Shown here one piece after another: positions 53,873 through 64,000 of a stretch of DNA of 64,000 nt. The notes under the pieces were generated by a model. It saw nothing but the letters and a program-made list of their open reading frames with translations. It was not told where the DNA came from and made no database searches. The translations under genes and the position numbers were made by a program. The stretch spans positions 1 through 64,000 of the forward strand of contig JAFEFO010000028.1 of assembly GCA_018240565.1 (NCBI GenBank), in the 5' to 3' direction. Origin of the DNA: Pseudomonadota bacterium (GTDB lineage Bacteria > Pseudomonadota > Gammaproteobacteria > Xanthomonadales > Rhodanobacteraceae). Within the stretch, counting starts at the first letter, position 1. Each line of letters starts with the position of its first letter.

Positions 53873-55675
53873 ATGTCGATGCGCACCTTGTTCGTTGCCA
53901 CCTGCCTTGCGTGCCTGGCCACCACCACGATGGCCATCGCTGCAACTGCCGAAACCGCGCCGACCCAGGTCGATTTCCGCTGGGGCGTCAAGATTCCCTT
54001 GCGCGATGGCGTGAAGCTCGACGCCACGCTGTATCGCCCGCAAGGGCAGGCGGCGCCGCTGCCGTGCGTGTTCACGCTCACGCCGTATATCGCGGCGAGT
54101 TACCACGACCGCGGGATGTACTTCGCCGCGCACGGTTATGTCTTTCTCACCGTCGATGTGCGTGGACGCGGCAATTCGGAAGGCCAGTTCACGCCCCTGC
54201 TGCAAGAGGCGCACGACGGTTACGACATCGTCGAATGGCTGGCGAAGCAGCCGTATTGTGACGGCAAGATTTCGATGTGGGGCGGCTCCTACGCCGGCTA
54301 CGACCAGTGGGCCACGGCCAAGGAGTTCCCGCCGCACCTGGCTACCATCGTGCCGGTAGCCTCGCCGTTTGCCGGGGTGGATTTTCCCCGTCGCAACAAC
54401 ATCGCCTATCCCTACGACATGCAATGGCTGCTGTTGACCGCCGGGCGCACCGGCCAGGAAAAGATCTTCGGCGACGATGCGTTCTGGATCGCGAAGTTCA
54501 AGCAACTGTACACGCAGCACCTCGCGTTCAAGACCCTGGACACGCTGGTCGGCGCGCCATCACCGATCTTCCAGACATGGGTCGCGCATCCGGCGATCGA
54601 CGCCTACTGGGATTCCTACAATCCGACCGCGGCGCAATTCGCGAAGATCGACCTGCCGATCCTGTCCATCACCGGCCAGTACGACGGCGACCAGCCCGGC
54701 GCAATGCGTTTCTATCGCGAATTCATGGCCCATGCGAGCGCGCAGGCCAAGGCGCAGCACTACCTCATCATCGGGCCGTGGGATCACGCCGGCACGCGCA
54801 CGCCGCAGGCGGAAATGGGCGGGCTGAAGTTCGGCAAGGCGAGCCTGCTCGACCTCAACGATCTGCACCGGCAGTGGTACGACTGGACGATGAAGTCGGG
54901 CAGCAAACCCGCCTTCCTCAAGGACCGCGTGGCTTATTATGTGCTGGGCGATGGCGCCGAGGATTGGCGCTACGCGCCGACGCTCGATGCGGTGACGGCG
55001 CAGGCCACGCCGCTGTACCTGTCCTCGCATGATGGCCGAGCGAACGATGTCTTCGAATCCGGCGCGTTGCTGGCGCAGGTCGCGTCGCAGGCCCAGCCCG
55101 ACCGCTACGTCTACGACCCGCTGGATACGAGTTCCGCGGCGGTGGATGCGCTGGATGTGCCGAACATGCTCACCGACCAGCACTGGATCCTGCAACAAGG
55201 CGGCAAATACCTCGTCTACCACACCGCGCCGTTCCCCAAGGCCACCGACATCGCCGGATTCTTCAAGCTGTCGGCATGGATTGCGCTGGATCAGCCGGAT
55301 ACGGACTTCCACGTCGCGGTGTACGAAATCCAGCCGGACGGAACCAACGTATTCCTGAGCGACGACTTGCTGCGCGCGCGCTACCGCCATAGCGATCGCA
55401 CCGCCGAACTCGTACCCAAGGGCAAGATCGAGCGCTACGACTTCGATCATTTCACCTTCGTCGCGCGGCGTATCCAGGCCGGCAGCCGCCTGCGCCTGGT
55501 CATTGCACCGGTGAATACGCTGTACAGCGAGAAGAACTACAACGCCGGCGGCGTGGTCGCGGATGAAACCGGCAAGGATGCACGCACGGTGACGGTGGAT
55601 CTTTACCACGACGCGCAGCATCCGAGTGCCTTGTTCGTGCCCATGGCCGGGCAGGAGAAGGCGAAATCGCCGTGA
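53873..55675 (+). CDS. CocE/NonD family hydrolase (X-Pro dipeptidyl-peptidase-like)
   Basis: 600 aa with a signal peptide (LFVATCLACLATTTMAIAA). The alpha/beta hydrolase core has VDVRGRGNSEGQF, the nucleophile Ser139 in WGGSYAGYDQ, Asp in SITGQYDGDQPG and His in IGPWDHAGTR. The C-terminal half is a jelly-roll domain (FKLSAWIALDQPDTDFHVAV, ending LRLVIAPVNT). These are the domains of CocE esterases and X-prolyl dipeptidyl peptidases; peptidase or esterase specificity is not decided. It overlaps hutG by 4 bp (GTGA), implying coupled translation. Confidence 0.85.
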   Translation: MSMRTLFVATCLACLATTTMAIAATAETAPTQVDFRWGVKIPLRDGVKLDATLYRPQGQAAPLPCVFTLTPYIAASYHDRGMYFAAHGYVFLTVDVRGRGNSEGQFTPLLQEAHDGYDIVEWLAKQPYCDGKISMWGGSYAGYDQWATAKEFPPHLATIVPVASPFAGVDFPRRNNIAYPYDMQWLLLTAGRTGQEKIFGDDAFWIAKFKQLYTQHLAFKTLDTLVGAPSPIFQTWVAHPAIDAYWDSYNPTAAQFAKIDLPILSITGQYDGDQPGAMRFYREFMAHASAQAKAQHYLIIGPWDHAGTRTPQAEMGGLKFGKASLLDLNDLHRQWYDWTMKSGSKPAFLKDRVAYYVLGDGAEDWRYAPTLDAVTAQATPLYLSSHDGRANDVFESGALLAQVASQAQPDRYVYDPLDTSSAAVDALDVPNMLTDQHWILQQGGKYLVYHTAPFPKATDIAGFFKLSAWIALDQPDTDFHVAVYEIQPDGTNVFLSDDLLRARYRHSDRTAELVPKGKIERYDFDHFTFVARRIQAGSRLRLVIAPVNTLYSEKNYNAGGVVADETGKDARTVTVDLYHDAQHPSALFVPMAGQEKAKSP

Positions 55676-56487
55676 GCGAGGTTTTCACCCTGCATCGCGG
55701 CACCGTGCCGCTGCTTGTTTCGCTGCCGCATGACGGCACGGTGTTGCCCGACCCCATCGCCGTACGCATGACGCCAGCGGCGCGGCGCGTGCCGGACACC
55801 GACTGGCACGTGTCGCGTCTGTACAAATTTGCGCGCAGGCTCGGCGCATCGATGATCGTGCCGAAGTATTCGCGTTACGTCGTCGATCTGAATCGTCCGC
55901 CCGATGACGTTTCGCTGTATCCCGGCCAGAACACCACCGGTTTGTGTCCGATCGTGCAGTTCTCCGGCGAGGCAATTTATCTACCGGGGCAGATACCAAC
56001 GCCCGGCGAAATTGCGCGGCGTGTGGAAACCTACTGGCGCCCGTACCACGACGCGCTGGTCGCGGAGATTGCGCGGATCAAGGCCGAGCATGGCCGCGTG
56101 GTGCTGTGGGAGGGACATTCGATCCGCAGCGTGGTGCCGTTCCTGTTCGATGGGCGGCTGCCGGACTTCAATCTCGGCACCGCAGGCGGCGCAAGCTGTT
56201 CGCCGGATTTGCAGCGCCGACTCGTCGGCGTGCTAGAAGCGCAGCGCAAGTACTCTTTCGTCGTCAACGGCCGCTTCAAGGGTGGCTACATCACCCGGCA
56301 CTACGGCGATCCGGCCAATGGCGTGGATGCCGTGCAACTCGAACTCGCGCAGCTCAACTACATGGACGAGGATTCGTTCGCCTATAATGAGGTAAAGGCA
56401 GCACGATTGTGGGGGACGATTCGGGCGTTGCTGGAGGAAATCGCGCCGCCGCAAAGGATTCTTTGCGGTACCTTCATGTTCGATTAG
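55672..56487 (+). CDS. hutG: N-formylglutamate deformylase
   Basis: 271 aa. It hydrolyses N-formylglutamate to glutamate and formate, the last step of the formylglutamate branch of histidine breakdown. The family is clear from LLVSLPHDGTVLPD, VPDTDWHVSRLYKF, VDLNRPPDDVSLYPGQNTTG, LWEGHSIRSVVPFLF and NGRFKGGYITRHYGDP. The GTG start overlaps the upstream CocE-like stop by 4 bp. Other hut genes are absent here; hutU lies 35 kb away at 18.5 kb. Confidence 0.92.
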   Translation: MSEVFTLHRGTVPLLVSLPHDGTVLPDPIAVRMTPAARRVPDTDWHVSRLYKFARRLGASMIVPKYSRYVVDLNRPPDDVSLYPGQNTTGLCPIVQFSGEAIYLPGQIPTPGEIARRVETYWRPYHDALVAEIARIKAEHGRVVLWEGHSIRSVVPFLFDGRLPDFNLGTAGGASCSPDLQRRLVGVLEAQRKYSFVVNGRFKGGYITRHYGDPANGVDAVQLELAQLNYMDEDSFAYNEVKAARLWGTIRALLEEIAPPQRILCGTFMFD

Positions 56488-56505
56488 TCTTGGCGGAAAC
56501 ACGCC

Positions 56506-58395
56506 TCAAACTTCCAACGACGCCAAATCCCCCTTCGTTTCCAACCATTCCTTGCGGTCGGCGGCGCGCTTTTTCGACAGCAGCATGTCCATGAGTTTGG
56601 CGGTGCCGTCTTCGGCATCGACGGTCAGTTGCACGAGGCGGCGCGTGTCGGGATGGATGGCCGATTCGCGCAGTTGCGGCGGATTCATCTCGCCCAGTCC
56701 CTTGAAGCGGGTGACGTGCACGGCGCCCTTGATCTTCTCGCGCTCGATCTTTTGCAGCATCGCGTCGCGTTCGGCTTCGTCCAGGCAGTAAAACACCTGC
56801 TTGCCCACGTCGACGCGGAACAGCGGCGGCATGGCGACGAAGACATGGCCTTCGCCGACGAGTTTGGGAAAATGCTTGAGGAATAGCGCGGACAACAATG
56901 TGGCGATGTGCAGGCCGTCGGAATCGGCGTCGGCGAGCACGATGATCTTGCCGTAGCGTAGTCCGGAGATATCGTCATGGCCGGGATCGCAGCCGATCGC
57001 TATGGCGAGGTTGTGCACTTCCTCGGAGGCGAGCACCTGGCCGGAATCGACTTCCCAGGTGTTGAGGATCTTGCCGCGCAACGGCAGGATCGCCTGATAG
57101 TCCTTGTCGCGCGCCTGTTTGGCGCTGCCGCCGGCCGAATCACCTTCGACCAGAAACAATTCAGTGCGCGACAGGTCGCTGGATGCGCAATCGGCGAGCT
57201 TGCCAGGCAGGGCCGGGCCCTGCGTGATCTTCTTGCGCACGATCTGCTTTTCGGCCTTCAGGCGCAACGTGGCGCGCTCGATGGCGATCGCAGCGATCTT
57301 CTCGCCGAGTTCTACATGCTGATTGAGGTACAGCGAAAATCCGTCGTGCGCGGCGTTTTCCACGACCGCGGCCGCGTCGCGCGAGGACAGGCGCTCCTTG
57401 GTCTGGCCGGAGAACTGCGGATCCTGCATCTTCACGCTGAGCACGAAGGCGAGCCGATCCCATACATCTTCCGGCGCGAGCTTCACCCCGCGCGGCAAGA
57501 GGTTGCGGATCTCGCAGAATTCGCGCAGCGCCGAGGTGAGTCCCGAGCGCAGGCCGTTGACGTGGGTGCCGCCCTGGATGGTCGGGATCAGGTTGACGTA
57601 GGACTCCTGCGTCAGTTCGCCTTCCGGCAGCCAGGCGAGGGCAAAATCGACCGCGCCGGTGTCGCGCTTGAGCGATCCCACGTAAAGATCGGTCGGCAGA
57701 TATTCGCCGCCAACCAGCATCGAGCGCAGGTAATCGCGCAGCCCGTCCTCGTAGTGCCATTCCTCTTTCTCGCCCGTCGCTTCGTCGGTGAGGCGCACGG
57801 TCAGCCCGGCACATAGCACCGCTTTCGCGCGGAGAACATGCTTGAGCTTTGGTATGGAAATCTTTGATGTATCGAAGTATTTTTCTTCCGGCCAGAAGCG
57901 CAGCGTGGTACCGGTCTGCTTCTTTGGCACTGTGCCAACGGTCTTCAATTCGCTGGCGCGATCACCGTGCCTGAAATCCATGCGATAGACATTGCCGTCG
58001 CGGCGAATACTGACTTCGACCTTGTCCGACAAGGCATTGACCACCGATACGCCGACGCCGTGCAGGCCGCCGGAAAAGGCATAGTTCTTGTTCGAGAACT
58101 TGCCGCCCGCGTGCAGGCGGGTGAGGATCAATTCCACACCCGGAATGCCTTCCTCGGGATGGATGTCCACCGGCATGCCGCGGCCGTCATCGGAGACTTC
58201 CACCGAGCCGTCGGCGTGGACGATGACCTCGATGGTTTTCGCATGCCCGGCGAGCGCTTCGTCCACGGAATTGTCGATGACTTCCTGCGCCAGATGGTTC
58301 GGGCGCGAGGTGTCGGTGTACATGCCGGGGCGGCGCTTGACGGGTTCCAGGCCCGAGAGGACTTCGATATCGGCGGCGTTGTAGCGGGAACTCAT
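56506..58395 (-). CDS. parE: DNA topoisomerase IV subunit B
   Basis: 629 aa ATPase subunit of the decatenating type II topoisomerase. The GHKL ATPase has the conserved EVIDNSVDEALAGHA, DDGRGMPVDIHPEEG and GGLHGVGVSVVNALS. The TOPRIM domain shows EGDSAGGSAKQARD and LADADSDGLHIATLL. The C-terminus has RFKGLGEMNPPQLRESAIHP. The length and the lack of a GyrB insert support ParE over GyrB. The start at 58395 avoids the upstream repeat C, whose translation would add a spurious N-terminus. It is divergent from pyrG. Confidence 0.94.
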   Translation of the reverse strand: MSSRYNAADIEVLSGLEPVKRRPGMYTDTSRPNHLAQEVIDNSVDEALAGHAKTIEVIVHADGSVEVSDDGRGMPVDIHPEEGIPGVELILTRLHAGGKFSNKNYAFSGGLHGVGVSVVNALSDKVEVSIRRDGNVYRMDFRHGDRASELKTVGTVPKKQTGTTLRFWPEEKYFDTSKISIPKLKHVLRAKAVLCAGLTVRLTDEATGEKEEWHYEDGLRDYLRSMLVGGEYLPTDLYVGSLKRDTGAVDFALAWLPEGELTQESYVNLIPTIQGGTHVNGLRSGLTSALREFCEIRNLLPRGVKLAPEDVWDRLAFVLSVKMQDPQFSGQTKERLSSRDAAAVVENAAHDGFSLYLNQHVELGEKIAAIAIERATLRLKAEKQIVRKKITQGPALPGKLADCASSDLSRTELFLVEGDSAGGSAKQARDKDYQAILPLRGKILNTWEVDSGQVLASEEVHNLAIAIGCDPGHDDISGLRYGKIIVLADADSDGLHIATLLSALFLKHFPKLVGEGHVFVAMPPLFRVDVGKQVFYCLDEAERDAMLQKIEREKIKGAVHVTRFKGLGEMNPPQLRESAIHPDTRRLVQLTVDAEDGTAKLMDMLLSKKRAADRKEWLETKGDLASLEV

Positions 58396-58458
58396 AATTG
58401 GCGTCGAATTGCGAGGCGGCGGCGGATAGTCGGTGCTGAAGGCAATAAATGCAATAGG

Positions 58459-60301
<1,843 letters not shown>

Positions 60302-60314
60302 AGGTCTTTTTTGT

Positions 60315-60448
60315 CGTCATTCCGGCATGGAGTGCCGGAATCCAGAAGCCAGGGAAGGCAGCGTATCGGCTATCGCGTGATTTGCATCCATGCAGTCTGG
60401 ATCCCCCTCGGTCGACTGGCGTCGACACTCGACCCTGCCGGGATGACG
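60315..60448 (-). repeat. Interspersed palindromic repeat, copy D (inverted relative to C)
   Basis: The left end is a perfect 9-bp hairpin, ATTCCGGCA-TGGAG-TGCCGGAAT (60319-60341). The right half, CTCGGTCGACTGGCGTCGAC then CTGCCGGGATGACG, is the reverse complement of the left part of copy C. It lies 13 bp after the pyrG stop and 10 bp before the kdsA ATG. Confidence 0.8.
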
Positions 60449-60458
60449 GTGTCTCCCG

Positions 60459-62595
<2,137 letters not shown>

Positions 62596-62605
62596 GCGCT
62601 CGCGT

Positions 62606-62917
62606 GTGCTGCGCTACATTGCCCTCATCCTGCTCATCCTGCTGATCGCGTTGCAGATCAAGTTCTGGACCGGGGAAGGCGGCATGCGCGACGTGTGGCG
62701 CCTGCAGCAGCGCCTGGCCGAGCAGAAGGCCGAGAACGTCAAGCTCAAGCAGCGCAACGAGGCGTTGTCGGCCGAAGTGCAGGACCTGAAAACCGGCAAG
62801 GGTGCGATCGAGGAACGCGCGCGTTCCGAACTGGGCCTGATCAAACCGGGCGAAGTGTTCTATCAGGTCGTCGACCCGACTCCCGCGAATCCGAAGCCGG
62901 ACAATGGCAACCGCTGA
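62606..62917 (+). CDS. ftsB: Cell division protein FtsB
   Basis: 103 aa from a GTG start 10 bp after eno. Residues ~4-21 are one membrane helix (YIALILLILLIALQIKFW). A coiled coil follows (WRLQQRLAEQKAENVKLKQR, NEALSAEVQDLKTG), then the conserved IEERARSELGLIKPGEVFY segment. This is the FtsB/DivIC pattern: a bitopic protein of the FtsQBL complex at the division septum. It overlaps ispD by 14 bp. The eno-ftsB-ispD order is widely kept in gammaproteobacteria. Confidence 0.9.
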   Translation: MLRYIALILLILLIALQIKFWTGEGGMRDVWRLQQRLAEQKAENVKLKQRNEALSAEVQDLKTGKGAIEERARSELGLIKPGEVFYQVVDPTPANPKPDNGNR

Positions 62918-63605
62918 CACCGGCCTGTGGTGCGTGGTGCCCGCGGCCGGACGCGGTGTGCGCGTCGGCGGCGATGTCCCGAAGCAATATCTGTCGATTG
63001 CCGGCAAGCCGATGCTGCTGCACACGCTGGAGCGTCTCGCCGCGCATCCACGCATTGCCGGGTTGATGGTGGTGCTGGATGCGGGTGACACGCGCTGGCC
63101 GAGGTGGCTCACCTTCGAGGACAAGCCCGTGCGCACGACGCCCGGTGGCGCTGCGCGCGCCGATTCCGTGCTCGCCGGGTTGCACGCGCTGCGTGACACG
63201 GTGGCGGCATCCGGGTTCGTGCTCGTGCACGACGCGGCGCGACCATGCGTGCGTGCGGCGGATATTTCGCGCCTGATCGAACAGGGCATGCCTGCCGGCG
63301 GCGCGCTGCTCGCTGCGCCGGTTCGCGATACGCTCAAGCGTGCCGATGCAGATTGTCGAGTGCTCGCCACCGAGCCGCGCGAGGCACGCTGGCGCGCGCT
63401 GACGCCGCAAATGTTCCGGCTCGGTGAACTCACGACTGCCCTGGAATCGGCGCGCGCGGCAAGCGTCGCCGTCACGGACGAAGCGATGGCCATGGAACGC
63501 GCCGGCTTCCAGCCCTTGCTCGTGGAAGGCGCAGAGGACAATATCAAGGTGACGACGGCGGCGGATTTTGCGTTGGTGGAATTTCTGCTCGGGAGGATGG
63601 ATTGA
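62904..63605 (+). CDS. ispD: 2-C-methyl-D-erythritol 4-phosphate cytidylyltransferase
   Basis: 233 aa nucleotidyltransferase of the MEP isoprenoid pathway. The CTP-binding N-terminus is [20 protein letters not shown] then [21 protein letters not shown] and [15 protein letters not shown] are also typical, and the C-terminal [20 protein letters not shown] then [14 protein letters not shown] completes the family. It overlaps ftsB by 14 bp upstream and shares the bases TGATG with ispF downstream (stop and start overlap by 1 bp). Confidence 0.95.
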   Translation: MATADTGLWCVVPAAGRGVRVGGDVPKQYLSIAGKPMLLHTLERLAAHPRIAGLMVVLDAGDTRWPRWLTFEDKPVRTTPGGAARADSVLAGLHALRDTVAASGFVLVHDAARPCVRAADISRLIEQGMPAGGALLAAPVRDTLKRADADCRVLATEPREARWRALTPQMFRLGELTTALESARAASVAVTDEAMAMERAGFQPLLVEGAEDNIKVTTAADFALVEFLLGRMD

Positions 63606-64000
63606 TGCGTATCGGCCAAGGCATCGACGTACACGCATTCGGTCGGGGTGACCACGTTGTCATCGGTGGCGTGCGCATCGCGCATTCGCGCGGCATCGTC
63701 GCGCATTCGGACGGCGACGTCGCCATCCACGCATTGTGCGACGCCATCCTCGGCGCGCTGGCGCTGGGCGACATCGGCCAGCATTTCCCGCCGAGCGACG
63801 AACGCTGGCGCGGTGCGGACAGCCGCGAGTTCCTGCGCCATTGCGCTGGACTGATGCGCGAACATGGCCATGCGCTCGGCAATGCCGACATCAGCATCGT
63901 CTGTGAGGCGCCGAAAATCGCGATGCATGCCGCCGCGATGCGCGCAAACCTGGCTGAAGATCTGGGATGCGATGTTGGCCTGGTCAGCATCAAGGCGACA
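63605..64000 (+). CDS. ispF: 2-C-methyl-D-erythritol 2,4-cyclodiphosphate synthase (3' truncated by window)
   Basis: 132 codons are visible; the family length is ~158, so about 25 residues lie beyond the window. The zinc ligands are Asp8 and His10 in [15 protein letters not shown], and His42 in the conserved [39 protein letters not shown] is the next family block. It forms the cyclodiphosphate intermediate of the MEP pathway as a trimer. Coupled by TGATG overlap to ispD, which acts earlier in the same pathway. Confidence 0.94.
   Translation, partial: MRIGQGIDVHAFGRGDHVVIGGVRIAHSRGIVAHSDGDVAIHALCDAILGALALGDIGQHFPPSDERWRGADSREFLRHCAGLMREHGHALGNADISIVCEAPKIAMHAAAMRANLAEDLGCDVGLVSIKAT

Overview
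The window is GC-rich, densely packed chromosomal DNA from a gammaproteobacterium. The order parE / pyrG-kdsA-eno-ftsB-ispD-ispF, a fused aspartokinase-homoserine dehydrogenase in a thrA-thrB-thrC operon, and the many secreted peptidases all suggest the order Xanthomonadales (Lysobacterales), possibly a Rhodanobacteraceae/Dokdonella-like organism. That placement is inference. No phage, IS element, plasmid gene or CRISPR array was seen. The first gene has no 5' end and the last has no 3' end in the window.

Layout. 1-5.4 kb: the end of a secreted Ig-like protein, kynurenine 3-monooxygenase, a secreted S10 peptidase, a TerB-like protein and an EF-hand protein. 5.5-8.5 kb: a YcaQ-type DNA glycosylase, an AhpD-like protein, a cysteine synthase and a 7Fe ferredoxin. 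8.6-13.6 kb: tRNA-Ala(CGC) and the thr operon, preceded by a threonine-rich leader peptide. 13.7-18.3 kb: a beta-lactamase-like protein, RNase D and a membrane-anchored TPR/FGE-like protein. 18.4-22.5 kb: urocanase, small genes, a ParE-type toxin-antitoxin pair and a broken lipoprotein. 22.6-28.8 kb: a beta-helix secreted protein divergent from a winged-helix/TPR regulator with a triple 10-bp repeat between them, a peptide transporter, an alcohol dehydrogenase and MsrB. 28.8-38.4 kb: an acetyltransferase, a 34-residue basic protein, a response regulator, a PDZ lipoprotein, M28 and S9 peptidases, a cyclophilin, a PHB depolymerase and RidA. 38.4-43.3 kb: a three-gene 2-oxoacid:ferredoxin oxidoreductase operon. 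43.3-52.4 kb: a cysteine-rich secreted protein, a methyltransferase, a second GxWYDP-module protein, RhlE, an MFS carrier, a cNMP/DUF1003 protein, a cytochrome-like protein, an NlpC/P60 lipoprotein and SlyD. 52.6-64 kb: amino-acid catabolism (DadA-like, CocE-like peptidase, HutG), ParE, then CTP synthase, KdsA, enolase, FtsB, IspD and IspF.

How the genes fit together. The cell appears equipped to digest protein outside the cytoplasm (S10, M28, S9, CocE-type), import peptides (POT carrier) and break down amino acids (Kmo, HutU, HutG, DadA-like). The 2-oxoacid:ferredoxin oxidoreductase and its flavin/Fe-S partner could move electrons between 2-oxoacids, ferredoxin (fdxA is in the window) and NAD(P)H.

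The most interesting non-standard signals are: a roughly 122-residue GxWYDPxxSGxG module seen four times in three secreted proteins; the thr leader peptide; three CTGAA repeats at exact 10-bp spacing before a winged-helix regulator; four copies of a palindromic interspersed repeat, two of them inverted around pyrG; and a different hairpin-rich element that appears to supply the ribosome-binding site of the oxidoreductase alpha subunit. No clearly new multi-gene system was found. The module family and the Cys-rich protein/methyltransferase pair are the nearest to undescribed biology.
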